From Pseudochrobactrum kiredjianiae (lineage in GTDB: Bacteria; Pseudomonadota; Alphaproteobacteria; Rhizobiales; Rhizobiaceae): a stretch of DNA of 64,000 bases. Below the pieces are notes generated by a model. It made no database searches. It worked only from the letters and a program-made list of their open reading frames with translations, and was not told the origin of the DNA. The number at the start of each line of letters is the position of its first letter. Positions within the stretch are counted from its first letter, which is position 1. Position numbers and translations under genes: made by a program. The stretch lies in the NCBI RefSeq assembly GCF_030362795.1, contig NZ_JAUCBM010000002.1, forward strand, positions 62,001 to 126,000, in the 5' to 3' direction. Below, in pieces: positions 1 to 8,917 of this stretch.

Positions 1-1
1 C

Positions 2-838
2 GCCGCGCGTCAGCTCAACCTGACACAATCGGCACTGAGCCATGCTATCCGCAAGTTGGAAGAGCGCTGCGGTGCAGCCTTGTGGGAAAAAGACGGGCGC
101 CAATTGCGTCTCACGCAGGCCGGTGAATATCTGCTCAAACTCTCCAAACGAATTTTGCCGCAAATGGAACGCGCCGAACAGGTTCTGGCCGATATCCGTG
201 CCGGACAACGCGGCGCATTGGTGATCGGCATGGAGTGCCATCCGTGTCATCAATGGCTGATGCGGGTGATGCAGCCTTATTTAGCGGCATGGCCGGATGT
301 GGATATTGACCTCAAAACCGCTTTTCATACGGGTGGAGTGGCTGATCTTTTATCCCATGATATTGATATTCTGATAACACCCGACCCCTATGAAACACGC
401 CATATTCATTTTACGCCGGTGTTCGCCTATGAACTTGTGCTGGCAGTGCCGGAACATCACCCGCTAGCGAAAACTGATTTTGCCCGCCCGCAGGATTTAT
501 TGTCCGAGACTCTGATTACCTATCCAATCGAGCCGGAAAGACTGGATATATTTACCCAGTTCCTGCTGCCGCACCATTGTTATCCCTACCGCCACCGCAC
601 AGTTGAAACCACGGAAATGATGCTGCAACTGGTGGCCGCCGGACGTGGGATCAGTGCGATACCGGACTGGCTGCTGCGAGGAAACTCGGAAGAACTGAAT
701 ATCAGAACAGTCCGTATCGGTCAGAGCGGCATCCATAAAAACATTCATTTAGGTATCCGAACCGGTGAGGACAGCACTGATTATATTGCAGGCTTTCTCA
801 AGACCTCCAAAGAAACAAAAGTCCTGAAAGTTCGCTGA
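2..838 (+). CDS. metR: MetR-type LysR-family transcriptional regulator (5' partial)
   Basis: The reading frame is open from base 2, so the start codon and the first residues lie outside the window. The visible part begins inside the winged helix-turn-helix (LTQSALSHAIRKLEER), followed by the LysR effector-binding domain. The stretch IGMECHPCHQW at the start of the effector domain resembles the IECHSCIQW stretch of enterobacterial MetR, and LITYPIEPERLDIF resembles MetR LLIYPVQRSRLDVW. MetR uses homocysteine as co-effector to control methionine genes. The gene converges on the minus-strand ABC operon and stops 8 bases from it. A MetR-like operator lies at the far end of that operon, in front of the MetE-like gene, which supports the call. 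Confidence 0.82.
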   Translation, partial: AARQLNLTQSALSHAIRKLEERCGAALWEKDGRQLRLTQAGEYLLKLSKRILPQMERAEQVLADIRAGQRGALVIGMECHPCHQWLMRVMQPYLAAWPDVDIDLKTAFHTGGVADLLSHDIDILITPDPYETRHIHFTPVFAYELVLAVPEHHPLAKTDFARPQDLLSETLITYPIEPERLDIFTQFLLPHHCYPYRHRTVETTEMMLQLVAAGRGISAIPDWLLRGNSEELNIRTVRIGQSGIHKNIHLGIRTGEDSTDYIAGFLKTSKETKVLKVR

Positions 839-846
839 AAAACAAT

Positions 847-1545
847 TCAGGAAAGCGCCATTAACCGATCCAGCAGACCGTCCTCCTGCAACAGTGACGC
901 GCTGTCTCCTGACCATGCCATGCGTCCGCGATCAATCACGCAGGCATAATCGGTGAGCGGCAAAATCTTACGTGCTTTCTGCTCGACAACAATCATAGAC
1001 AGACCGCCACTGACAAGTCGACCAAGACCGGCCATTACCTCATCCGCAATTACCGGCGCTAGTCCTTCCAGCGGTTCATCGAGCAATAGCAGACGCGGAT
1101 TGAGCATCAAGGCGCGGCCAATCGCCAGCATTTGCTGCTCACCGCCGGAAAGGGCATCGCCCATATTACGGCGGCGTTCCTCAAGACGGGGGAAAAACGC
1201 ATAAACCCGCTGCAATGTCCATTCACCGCGCCGTGCCGTTACGGTGAGATTTTCCTCGACACTCAGTGAACGAAAAATATTGCGTTCCTGCGGCACCCAG
1301 CCGATACCGGATGCAGCACGGTTTTCCGGCGAAAGACTGGTAATATCGCGTCCTGACACGTGGATTGAACCGCTCATATAGGTGGTTACACCAATGATGC
1401 TGTCCAGCAAGGTGGTTTTACCCGCCCCGTTGCGGCCAAGAACCGCAAGCGATTTTCCGGCTTCAAGGTTCAGACTGATATCACTCAGCACCTGTGCCCC
1501 GCCATAACCGGCAGCCAGAGCTTGAATAGTGAGCAATTCACTCAT
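847..1545 (-). CDS. branched-chain-type ABC transporter ATPase (LivF-like)
   Basis: A 232-residue cytoplasmic ATPase of the LivF type. Walker A GRNGAGKT is at residues 37-44, the signature LSGGEQQ near 132-138 and Walker B RLLLLDEP near 151-158. It is the last gene of the minus-strand operon and overlaps the upstream LivG-like gene by four bases. With that protein it should drive import through the LivH/LivM-like permeases. The substrate cannot be read from an ATPase; the MetE-like gene at the head of the operon and the MetR box hint at a methionine-related or sulfur-containing compound rather than leucine, which is an inference. Confidence 0.88.
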   Translation of the reverse strand: MSELLTIQALAAGYGGAQVLSDISLNLEAGKSLAVLGRNGAGKTTLLDSIIGVTTYMSGSIHVSGRDITSLSPENRAASGIGWVPQERNIFRSLSVEENLTVTARRGEWTLQRVYAFFPRLEERRRNMGDALSGGEQQMLAIGRALMLNPRLLLLDEPLEGLAPVIADEVMAGLGRLVSGGLSMIVVEQKARKILPLTDYACVIDRGRMAWSGDSASLLQEDGLLDRLMALS

Positions 1546-2288
1546 CCGTCTTCTCCGAGATAGATAGCACGCACTTGCGCAGAAGCAGTGATTTCCTGCG
1601 GTGTTCCCTCGAGAAACAATTCGCCCTGCACCAGCACCGAAATACGGTCGGCGAAAGAAAAAACCAGTTCCATATCATGCTCGATCAATACAATTGTCAC
1701 ATCTTCCGGCAATGTTTTCACAAGCGTAAGCACTTCATGGCGCTCTTCTTCAGGCACACCAGCAGCCGGTTCATCCAGCAGTAACACACGTGGTTTGAGA
1801 GCCAGTGCCAAACCAATTTCCAGCAGACGCTGCTTGCCATAAGGCAGACGGGAAACAAGTTCATCCGCAACATCTGTCAGGCCGATCTGTTGCAATAATT
1901 GCTCTGTTTCCTGAACAACAAGTTTATCAGATTCCAAAGCTCGCCAAAAACGCCAGCCATGTTTATAGCGTTCCGCAACAGCCAGCATCAATGAGCGACG
2001 GGGCGTAAAACCGGCAAACAACCGGTTGATCTGGAATGTACGGGCAAGCCCCTTTTGCACACGTTGCCATGCCGGTCGTGTGGTGACATTTTCGCCCAGC
2101 AGATAGATTTCACCTGAACTGGCCGGGAATGCACCGGTTAGCAGATTGATCAGTGTGGTTTTACCGGCTCCATTTGGACCGATCAAAGCATGTCGCGCAC
2201 CTTGGCCGATAGTAAGCGAAACCTGATTGGTGGCAGTGAAACCACCAAAATGCTTGCTGAGATTACGGGTTTCCAGTGCAATGGTCAT
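1542..2288 (-). CDS. branched-chain-type ABC transporter ATPase (LivG-like)
   Basis: A 248-residue ATPase of the LivG type. Walker A GPNGAGKT is at residues 37-44. The signature region is the degenerate LPYGKQR typical of LivG proteins, followed by Walker B VLLLDEPAAG. The C-terminus contains IVLIEHDMELVF, the usual H-loop region of this family. Start and stop overlap the neighbouring operon genes by four bases on both sides, indicating translational coupling. It pairs with the LivF-like ATPase downstream. Confidence 0.88.
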   Translation of the reverse strand: MTIALETRNLSKHFGGFTATNQVSLTIGQGARHALIGPNGAGKTTLINLLTGAFPASSGEIYLLGENVTTRPAWQRVQKGLARTFQINRLFAGFTPRRSLMLAVAERYKHGWRFWRALESDKLVVQETEQLLQQIGLTDVADELVSRLPYGKQRLLEIGLALALKPRVLLLDEPAAGVPEEERHEVLTLVKTLPEDVTIVLIEHDMELVFSFADRISVLVQGELFLEGTPQEITASAQVRAIYLGEDG

Positions 2289-3208
2289 CGCAAAACCCTC
2301 GGCAACAGCATCGACAGGCGCTCACGCCCTGTCAGCACCAGAATAACCAGCAGCAAACCTATCCAGAACATCCAGTATTGCGGTGTCAGAACGGATAACC
2401 AATCACGCAACAAGATGAATAAGACAGCCCCCACGAGCCCGCCATAGAGCCAACCCGTACCACCAATCACCAGCATCAGCAGCACATCAGCGGAGCGATG
2501 AAAGGCCAGCACATCGGGGGAAACAAAACTGGTCGTCTGGGCAAGTAATGCGCCTGCCGCTCCCGCCAGTGCTGCTGCTAATGTATAGATCGCAATAATA
2601 CGCCGCCCTGCTGCAATGCCAAGCATACCGGCTCTGACCGGATTTTGGCTGATTGCCATCTGTGATACACCGAAAGGTGAACCCATGATCTGTCGCACAA
2701 CCAGCATAGCGAGGAACAAGACCGCCAGCGCATAGAAATAGCCGACCTGACCGGCAAAATCGAATTCAAACAAGCCTAAAACAGGATCGGAAAAGAACCC
2801 GCTCAAACCATCCGCACCGCCGGTCAGCCACGAGGCACGAATTCCCGCTTCATAGAGCATCATGGCAACGCCGATTGTTGTCATCAACCGTGTCAGATCA
2901 TTACCGCGCAAGATCAGAAAACTGGACAATAATCCGGCACAGGCAGAGATGAGCATGGCGAAAATCAAACCCAACACCGGATCAGCGTTGAAGTGCAGCG
3001 CGAACAATCCGGCTGCATAGGCACCAATTCCGAAAAAAGCTGCATGACCCAGCGATACAATTCCGGCAAGTCCAAGAATGAGATCAAGCGACAATGCAAA
3101 CAGTGCCGTGATAATAATCTCTGTCAGCAACAGGGTTTTGCCCGGTATAATAAAGGGTGCTGCAATCGCAACCACAAGCAGACAAAGCAGCAGAATAATG
3201 CGTTTCAT
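2285..3208 (-). CDS. branched-chain-type ABC transporter permease (LivM-like)
   Basis: A 307-residue inner-membrane protein with about eight to ten hydrophobic segments, of the LivM family. The stretches LILGLAGIVSLGHAAFFGIG and IGGTGWLYGGLVGA are typical LivM motifs. It overlaps the downstream ATPase and the upstream permease genes by four bases each. It should form a heterodimeric channel with the LivH-like permease. Confidence 0.87.
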   Translation of the reverse strand: MKRIILLLCLLVVAIAAPFIIPGKTLLLTEIIITALFALSLDLILGLAGIVSLGHAAFFGIGAYAAGLFALHFNADPVLGLIFAMLISACAGLLSSFLILRGNDLTRLMTTIGVAMMLYEAGIRASWLTGGADGLSGFFSDPVLGLFEFDFAGQVGYFYALAVLFLAMLVVRQIMGSPFGVSQMAISQNPVRAGMLGIAAGRRIIAIYTLAAALAGAAGALLAQTTSFVSPDVLAFHRSADVLLMLVIGGTGWLYGGLVGAVLFILLRDWLSVLTPQYWMFWIGLLLVILVLTGRERLSMLLPRVLR

Positions 3209-4062
3209 TTCTGCCCCCGCGCAAACAACCCCTGCGGACGAACCAGCAAAACCACAATCATCACGGCATAAATCACAAAAGCACCGAAATCAGGGAAGTA
3301 ATATTTACCGGCTACATCCGCGACACCGAGCAGCAAAGCGGCAATGAATGGTCCGGTAATTGAAGATGTGCCGCCGACCGTCACCACGATCAGAAAATAA
3401 ATCATTGTTGTCAGCGGGAATTGCGGATCCAGTGCCATGAGTTCGATGCCCAAAGCACCGCCCAGTCCTGCAAGTCCTGAACCGGCAGCAAAGGTCAGTG
3501 TGAAAATACGGTCTACACCAATACCCAATCCCCGCGCAGTCCGTGTGTCATCGACGGCTGCACGCAACCGGCTGCCAAGGCGGGTATAGCTCAGAATATA
3601 TTGCAGACCCGCAGCCAGTACGGCACACAGAACAATAATGAACAGCCGGTAACGGCCGATGCTAATAGTGCCAATCTCCCAGCGACCGGTTAATGATGCC
3701 GGTAAGCTTGTCATTTGCTGCTGTCCGCCCATGCTCCAATCCGCCGCGGCAATAGCCATAAACACGATGCCGATCGAAAACAGCACCTGATCGAGATGCG
3801 ATTTGCCATAGAGCCTGCGATAGAGCAGCCGCTCCAGCACGGCGCCGACCAGAGCGGTCACAACAAAAGCAACCGGCAGGCAGAGCCAGAAAGACACGCC
3901 CATCTTGTTGATGAGCACCACGGTAATATAGCCACCGGCCATGGCAAACGCGCCATGAGCCAGATTGACGAAGTTCATTAATCCGAGTGTGACAGAGAGC
4001 CCGCAGGCAAGGACAAACAGGAGCATGCCATAGGCAATGCCGTCGAAGAGAATTGTCAGCAT
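3205..4062 (-). CDS. branched-chain-type ABC transporter permease (LivH-like)
   Basis: A 285-residue inner-membrane permease of the LivH family: an N-terminal LFDGIAYGMLLFVLACGLS segment, NFVNLAHGAFAMAGGY, and a C-terminal IVTVGGTSSITGPFIAALLL region. It follows the binding-protein gene by 25 bases and overlaps the LivM-like gene. It is one half of the membrane channel of this importer. Confidence 0.87.
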   Translation of the reverse strand: MLTILFDGIAYGMLLFVLACGLSVTLGLMNFVNLAHGAFAMAGGYITVVLINKMGVSFWLCLPVAFVVTALVGAVLERLLYRRLYGKSHLDQVLFSIGIVFMAIAAADWSMGGQQQMTSLPASLTGRWEIGTISIGRYRLFIIVLCAVLAAGLQYILSYTRLGSRLRAAVDDTRTARGLGIGVDRIFTLTFAAGSGLAGLGGALGIELMALDPQFPLTTMIYFLIVVTVGGTSSITGPFIAALLLGVADVAGKYYFPDFGAFVIYAVMIVVLLVRPQGLFARGQK

Positions 4063-4087
4063 TGGTCTGTGATTTGCCCCGTTCGCT

Positions 4088-5260
4088 TTACAGCTTTGCT
4101 TTGGCCGGATCTTTTACGGCTTCGAAAGTGTCAAATTCGACATTCCACAAACCACCATCAACCTCACGCACTTCGCGCATATAGACATTCTGGATGATGT
4201 CACGGGTTTCCGCATCAATGGAAACAGGGCCACGCGGGCTTTCCCATGCCTGACCTTTCATCGCTGCAATCAACTCCGGTCCGGTTGATACACCACCGGT
4301 TTCTTTCAGAGCAGCCGCAATCAATGCAATGCCGTCATAGCCACCGACAGACATGAAATTCGGGCGCATACCATTGGCGCTCTTACCGACTTCTGCCACA
4401 TAGGCTTTATTGGTTGCGCTCTCATGAGCAGCCGAGTAGAAATGTCCGGTAACGGTGCCAAGCGCGGCAGAGCCCATTGCAGGCAGCAGGTCATCATCGG
4501 TCAAGTCGCCGGTGCCAATCAGTCTGATGCCCGCGCCCGCCAGATTGCGATCGGCATATTGCTTCATGAACAAACCACCCGCGCCTGAAGGCAGGAACAC
4601 AAATAATGCGTCCGGCTTACTATCCAGTACACGCTGCAGGAAAGGCGCAAAGTCAGGATTTTGCAATGGCACACGCACAGATTCAACCACTTCACCGCCA
4701 CCCTCAACAAAGGATTTGGTGAACCAGGTCTCCGCATCTACTCCCGGGCCATAATCGGACACCAGAGTGACAATGCGCTTAATCTTATTCTGAGCAGCCC
4801 ACTTGCCCGTTGGCCATGCGGTTTGCGGCGCAGTGCAGGAGGTACGGGTAAAATAAGGTGAGGCTTCGGTAATTGTGGCTGTTCCGGCAGCCATAATAAT
4901 CGCCGGAACTTTAGCACGGGAGATAACCGGCGCAACTGACAGCGCAAGCGGCGTCAGACCAAAACCAGTCAAAACCTCAACACCTTCATTGACGATGAGT
5001 TCCTGAGCGATACGGCGGGTCTGATCGGCAACCGCCCCGTCATCACGCAACACAATTTCAATCTTGCGGCCTTCAACCACATCACCGTGTAAGGCCAGCC
5101 ATGCATTAACACCGGCCTGTACCTGACGGCCGACAGAGGCAAACGGGCCGGTCATCGGCACGATAAGACCAACTTTGAGCGGTTTTACATCCGCCCGTGC
5201 AGGCATGGCGACCAGAGCCGCCAGCGATACGCCGCCGATGAGAAATTGTCTGCGTTTCAT
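4088..5260 (-). CDS. periplasmic binding protein of the LIV type (Peripla_BP_6)
   Basis: A 390-residue secreted protein. The N-terminus reads as a Tat- or Sec-type signal (MKRRQFLIGGVSLAALVAMP, cleavage likely after ARA near residue 23), followed by LKVGLIVPMTGPFASVGRQV, the usual opening of the type I periplasmic binding fold. It is the second gene of the operon, 21 bases after the MetE-like gene, and should deliver the substrate to the LivHMGF-like transporter. The ligand is not known; association with a MetE-like gene and a MetR box makes a methionine-related solute plausible. Confidence 0.86.
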   Translation of the reverse strand: MKRRQFLIGGVSLAALVAMPARADVKPLKVGLIVPMTGPFASVGRQVQAGVNAWLALHGDVVEGRKIEIVLRDDGAVADQTRRIAQELIVNEGVEVLTGFGLTPLALSVAPVISRAKVPAIIMAAGTATITEASPYFTRTSCTAPQTAWPTGKWAAQNKIKRIVTLVSDYGPGVDAETWFTKSFVEGGGEVVESVRVPLQNPDFAPFLQRVLDSKPDALFVFLPSGAGGLFMKQYADRNLAGAGIRLIGTGDLTDDDLLPAMGSAALGTVTGHFYSAAHESATNKAYVAEVGKSANGMRPNFMSVGGYDGIALIAAALKETGGVSTGPELIAAMKGQAWESPRGPVSIDAETRDIIQNVYMREVREVDGGLWNVEFDTFEAVKDPAKAKL

Positions 5261-5281
5261 GATTATTTTCCCCGCTGTGCT

Positions 5282-6382
5282 TTACGCTTCGCCCCAAAGA
5301 TCGTGCGCGACCTTGACCACCAGCTCCAGCTTGCGGCGCTGATCATCCTCTGTCACAGCATTGCCATGCTCGGTTGATGCAAAGCCACATTGTGGTGCGA
5401 TACCAAGCTGATCCATGTCGACATATTTTGCCGCCTCATCAAACTGACGACGCAGGCTGTCCATAGTTTCCAGTTCAGGGGTTTTGGTGGTGATAAAACC
5501 GGCCATAATGCGTTTATTGCCCTTTGGCAGCAGTTTCAACGGCTCCAGACCGCCTGCACGCTCGGTGTCATATTCCATAAAGTAAATATCAACATCGGTC
5601 TTGTTGAAGATCGCATCAGCCGCAGCGTCATAACCACCGGATGCGGCAAAAGTGGAACGGAAATTACCACGGCACATATGCATACCGATCAGCATATCAC
5701 TTGGGCGGTCTTTAATCGCTTCATTCAGCATCCATGCATAGCGGTCAATCAGCCAATCCGGATCCTGTCCCATCGCGTTCCGCTGCTCACGCTGTTTCGG
5801 ATCACCAAGATAAGCGAAGAAAATATCATCAAGCTGCAGATAGCGGCAACCCAGAGCATAATAAGCTGCGACCGCGTCTTTATAGGTCTGCGCAATATCC
5901 GCAAACAGCACATCAGGGTCACGATATTCCTCTGGCTGGATGTCAGCAGGATCCGTGCGGAAATGCACGCAGGACGGGCCCGGAATAGAAATTTTAGGGC
6001 AGACTGTCGTATTGTCTTTGACGAAAGAAAAATGCTCAAGCATCGGATGGTCTTGAGGAAAACCGAGCTTGCCATTGATCACAGGGCGAACAGGCGGAAT
6101 TTTTGTGCCATGAAACTGTACACCTTCGTCACGCACAGCCATGTCCATACCGTCAAGCATACCCATGAAGTCGAAATGCCAGAATGCACGGCGCACTTCT
6201 CCATCGGTAACAACTTTAAGACCAACATCTTCCTGCATTTTGATCATTGCAGGAATTTCGGCATCCTCAATGGCGCGCAGTTCAACAGCAGGAACTTTGG
6301 CTGCACGGGCATCTGCAACAGCGCGGGGACGTAAAAGACTTCCGACATGATCGGCGCGAAACGGAGGAACTGGCATGGGCAT
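5282..6382 (-). CDS. MetE-like cobalamin-independent methionine synthase family protein (single domain)
   Basis: A 366-residue protein equivalent to the C-terminal catalytic half of MetE (YxjG/YxjH-like). It keeps the zinc-site pattern of the family: His and Cys in GMHMCRGN, and a later Cys in APQCGFASTEHGN. RADHVGSLLRP at the N-terminus is typical of the short MetE-like proteins. I place the start at 6382 (MPMPVPPF). An in-frame ATG at 6460 sits only one base from the MetR palindrome and would add an unrelated 26-residue leader. The gene heads the operon with the ABC importer. Such short proteins are often proposed to transfer methyl groups to homocysteine from donors other than methyltetrahydrofolate-glutamate; the donor here is unknown. 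Confidence 0.8.
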   Translation of the reverse strand: MPMPVPPFRADHVGSLLRPRAVADARAAKVPAVELRAIEDAEIPAMIKMQEDVGLKVVTDGEVRRAFWHFDFMGMLDGMDMAVRDEGVQFHGTKIPPVRPVINGKLGFPQDHPMLEHFSFVKDNTTVCPKISIPGPSCVHFRTDPADIQPEEYRDPDVLFADIAQTYKDAVAAYYALGCRYLQLDDIFFAYLGDPKQREQRNAMGQDPDWLIDRYAWMLNEAIKDRPSDMLIGMHMCRGNFRSTFAASGGYDAAADAIFNKTDVDIYFMEYDTERAGGLEPLKLLPKGNKRIMAGFITTKTPELETMDSLRRQFDEAAKYVDMDQLGIAPQCGFASTEHGNAVTEDDQRRKLELVVKVAHDLWGEA

Positions 6383-6461
6383 AACCTGACTTTTGTCAAA
6401 TAAACTGGATAGATAGCCCTTAGCCAACACGCCCATGAATGAAAAATGGTTGTTATTCATT

Positions 6462-6486
6462 CATCAATGAATTTTATTCATTGATG
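6462..6486. promoter_or_regulatory. MetR-type operator palindrome upstream of the metE-like/ABC operon
   Basis: A perfect inverted repeat with 11-base arms (CATCAATGAAT and ATTCATTGATG) around a TTT centre. Its core at 6468-6480 reads TGAA-N5-TTCA, the published MetR box consensus. It lies about 80 bases upstream of the chosen start of the MetE-like gene, and a metR gene is present at the other end of the cluster. Binding has not been tested. Confidence 0.72.
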
Positions 6487-6545
6487 GTCTTTTTTAATAT
6501 TATTTATGATAAATTGTCAGAAGCTTTTTGTGTGACTCTCCACCA

Positions 6546-7004
6546 CTAAAGCGGCATAACAGACGTCTGCTTGACAGTCTGGCTCGGCACATCCGTTTTC
6601 AGATTTTGCACCCCTTTGATACGGCTGAGATATTCAGACTGGAAGCGGCGATAATCCTCAATATCAGCTGCAACAACACGGATCATTGCATCGTAATCGC
6701 CCAACATAAAATAACATTCCAGAACCTGAGGCAGCTTCAAGATTTCATCCGCAAATTTTTGCAGCGTTTCTTCATCCTGCTTATCCAGCCGGATTCTTGT
6801 AAAAAACGTCAGACTTTTATTGATTTTTGCCGGATTAAGCACCGCAACATAGCGGTCAATCACCCCCGCCTCCTCAAGCAGTTTCACCCGCCGCAAACAA
6901 GGAGACGGTGACAGCCCCACTTCCCGTGCAAGATCATTATTGGCAATGCGCCCGTCATTTTGAAGCACACGCAGAATCTTCTTATCAACCTCATCCAGTT
7001 TCAT
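6546..7004 (-). CDS. Lrp/AsnC-family transcriptional regulator
   Basis: A 152-residue protein with the Lrp layout: an N-terminal helix-turn-helix (VDKKILRVLQNDGRIANNDL, then SPSPCLRRVKLLEEAGVI) and a C-terminal RAM ligand-binding domain (VLECYFMLGDYDAMIRVVA). It is transcribed away from azlCD across a short AT-rich gap, the normal arrangement for a local Lrp-type regulator of an AzlCD amino acid exporter. It probably senses a branched-chain or related amino acid and controls both itself and azlCD; this is inferred from position. Confidence 0.88.
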   Translation of the reverse strand: MKLDEVDKKILRVLQNDGRIANNDLAREVGLSPSPCLRRVKLLEEAGVIDRYVAVLNPAKINKSLTFFTRIRLDKQDEETLQKFADEILKLPQVLECYFMLGDYDAMIRVVAADIEDYRRFQSEYLSRIKGVQNLKTDVPSQTVKQTSVMPL

Positions 7005-7141
7005 TGGCTATAAATTCCACATTATTCAAAAAAATTAATACACAATGCCAAACTACACCAAAATTGCCCAATAATAGCAAGAAAATTGCGATGAAAATGA
7101 TCTATTTTGCCAATCCTGATCAATTTTATAGCCAGAAAATC

Positions 7142-7882
7142 ATGGACATTTCACAAGTTTATGCGCCGACGAATAACACAACGGAACAGCGCTCAGAGTT
7201 TTGGCGCGGTGCGCAGGCCGGTTTTCCGGTGCTGCTCGGCATTATTCCCTATGCTCTGGTGCTCGGAGCACAGGCAGCACAAAAAGGTCTGACGGTTCTG
7301 GAAGTTCCGCTGATGACCGGCCTTAATTTTGCAGGCGGCTCTGAATTTGCAGCTATTCAACTGTGGACATCGCCGCCGCATATTTTACTGATTGTTGCGA
7401 TTACCTTTTTGGTCAACAGCCGTCATCTGTTAATGGGCGCAGCACTTGCACCGTTCATCCGTCATTTGTCCAAGCGCAAAGCACTGGCGGCACTCTTTTT
7501 AATGTGTGATGAAAGCTGGGCTCTCGGATTAGATGATGCCCGCCGCCGCAAAACAACCGGGCATATCAACGGCCTCAGCATGCCGTTTTATTTTGGTGTG
7601 GCTGTGCCCTTTTACGGCGCATGGGTAGCATTCACTGCGCTTGGCGCAGCCTTCGGCCCGATGATGGGGGATTTGCGGGTTTACGGCTTTGACATGGCCT
7701 TTCCAGCTGTATTTCTGGTGCTGCTCGCAGGCATGTGGAAGGGATTTTCCGCCGCTCGTCCGTGGTTGATTAGTCTTGTCATTGCTGCCACGACATATCT
7801 GATGCTCCCCGGTGCATGGTATGTGGCTGCCGGTGCACTCTCCGGTCTGATTGCCGCCTATCTGCTGGCAGGTGATGAATGA
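7142..7882 (+). CDS. azlC: AzlC-family branched-chain amino acid exporter, large subunit
   Basis: A membrane protein of about 246 residues with the AzlC signature: an N-terminal FWRGAQAGFPVLLGIIPYAL segment, then a repeat of hydrophobic helices with VNSRHLLMGA and CDESWAL, both characteristic of AzlC. An in-frame ATG at 7091 is a possible alternative start; neither start has a strong ribosome site. The small partner azlD overlaps its stop by four bases. AzlCD pairs export branched-chain amino acids and analogues. Confidence 0.86.
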   Translation: MDISQVYAPTNNTTEQRSEFWRGAQAGFPVLLGIIPYALVLGAQAAQKGLTVLEVPLMTGLNFAGGSEFAAIQLWTSPPHILLIVAITFLVNSRHLLMGAALAPFIRHLSKRKALAALFLMCDESWALGLDDARRRKTTGHINGLSMPFYFGVAVPFYGAWVAFTALGAAFGPMMGDLRVYGFDMAFPAVFLVLLAGMWKGFSAARPWLISLVIAATTYLMLPGAWYVAAGALSGLIAAYLLAGDE

Positions 7883-8178
7883 TCGATCCTATTGTCGCTC
7901 TCACCATCGTTTTGATGGCCTCTGTCACCTATCTCACCCGCATCGGTGGCTATGTTTTGCTCCGTAACCGCACATTAGGCAAACGGGCAATGGCAGTGAT
8001 GGAAGCTGCGCCGGGCTGTGTGCTGATTTCTGTTATCGCCCCGGATTTTGTCTCTGACAGACCTGCAGATCTGCTTGCATTAGCGATAACAATTCTGGCT
8101 GCCACACGATTTTCAATGTTGCCAACCGTTGTCATCGGCATTGTTTCGGCAGGACTGTGCCGTTATTTAATCGGCTAA
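7879..8178 (+). CDS. azlD: AzlD-family branched-chain amino acid exporter, small subunit
   Basis: A 99-residue protein with about four hydrophobic segments, including VTYLTRIGGYVLL, where TR.G is typical of AzlD. It overlaps the end of azlC (ATGA), so the two are translationally coupled. It forms the exporter with AzlC in the inner membrane. A strong terminator follows. Confidence 0.87.
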   Translation: MIDPIVALTIVLMASVTYLTRIGGYVLLRNRTLGKRAMAVMEAAPGCVLISVIAPDFVSDRPADLLALAITILAATRFSMLPTVVIGIVSAGLCRYLIG

Positions 8179-8208
8179 TAAAAATCATTCAATAAAATAG
8201 CAGCAAGT

Positions 8209-8248
8209 AAAAAAGCCCCGGTCTCACTCAGGAGACCGGGGCTTTTTT
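8209..8248. terminator. bidirectional rho-independent terminator
   Basis: A perfect hairpin with arms AAAAAAGCCCCGGTCTC and GAGACCGGGGCTTTTTT around a six-base loop. The A-run and T-run on either side let it serve both azlD and the convergent dhaL-like gene. Confidence 0.93.
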
Positions 8249-8263
8249 CATAATATTACAGGA

Positions 8264-8908
8264 TTAGTTTTGCGCTGAAACAAAAGCAGACATGCTGGTA
8301 ATCAGCAGCATACCAACTGTTGCACCGGCGTCCTGAAGACCAATGGTCTTTTCCTGAAACGCTGCGGCTTTACCATGCTGTGCAACCATAGTTTTGGTCG
8401 CTTCCAGCGCATCTTCAGCGGCTTTAGCGGCTGCTGCAAGTGCATCTTTCAGGGAAGCGCCGGAAGCAGCCTGTGCTTCCAGTGTCACTGCAATCGGATC
8501 AAGCACGTCGAGCAGTGTTTTATCGCCAACTTTGGCTTTGCCACGCTCGGCAATACTATCACGATAAGCACGCCAGAAAGCGGCCACTTCATTTGTGCCG
8601 ATTTCGCTCACGCCTTCGCAAGCTTTACTTGCACGCAGAAAACCGGTTGCAGTCAGTGTGCCCATTGTTGAAGGTGCAACGCGCGCCATAATGGCACCCG
8701 CTACACGCAGCAGTTTGGCAATACCTGCGTCTGCGTCCTCAGCATGTACAGCTTCAGCTGCTGCTGCAAAGGCTTTGCTCATGGTAATGCCAAGATCGCT
8801 GTCACCCACTTTACCATCCAGTGCGATCAGAAAATCGCGCTGTTCAGCAAACAGTTCTTTCCAGCTGTCAAAGAGATTGATCAGATCGGATGCGGTAATA
8901 ACATTCAT
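8264..8908 (-). CDS. dhaL: DhaL-like kinase subunit (nucleotide-binding)
   Basis: A 214-residue all-helical protein of the DhaL family. The Mg-ATP/ADP site is visible as DGKVGDSDLG with Asp31, Asp36 and Asp38, compared with GDGDHG in typical DhaL. It contains the later SGASLKDAL region. It ends the sugar-uptake operon, nine bases after the DhaK-like gene. There is no DhaM-like phosphotransfer protein in the window, so whether the phosphoryl donor is ATP or a PTS component cannot be decided here. In the DhaK/DhaL family some pairs act on erythrulose rather than dihydroxyacetone. Confidence 0.84.
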   Translation of the reverse strand: MNVITASDLINLFDSWKELFAEQRDFLIALDGKVGDSDLGITMSKAFAAAAEAVHAEDADAGIAKLLRVAGAIMARVAPSTMGTLTATGFLRASKACEGVSEIGTNEVAAFWRAYRDSIAERGKAKVGDKTLLDVLDPIAVTLEAQAASGASLKDALAAAAKAAEDALEATKTMVAQHGKAAAFQEKTIGLQDAGATVGMLLITSMSAFVSAQN

Positions 8909-8917
8909 GATCAGACC

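Noticed and set aside
10-231. Small minus-strand open frame over the metR 5' part
   Set aside because: Antisense shadow of the metR helix-turn-helix; no start site or recognisable protein.
5390-6334. Open frame of 314 codons on the plus strand
   Set aside because: Lies wholly antisense to the MetE-like gene, which keeps its zinc-site motifs; composition looks like a shadow.
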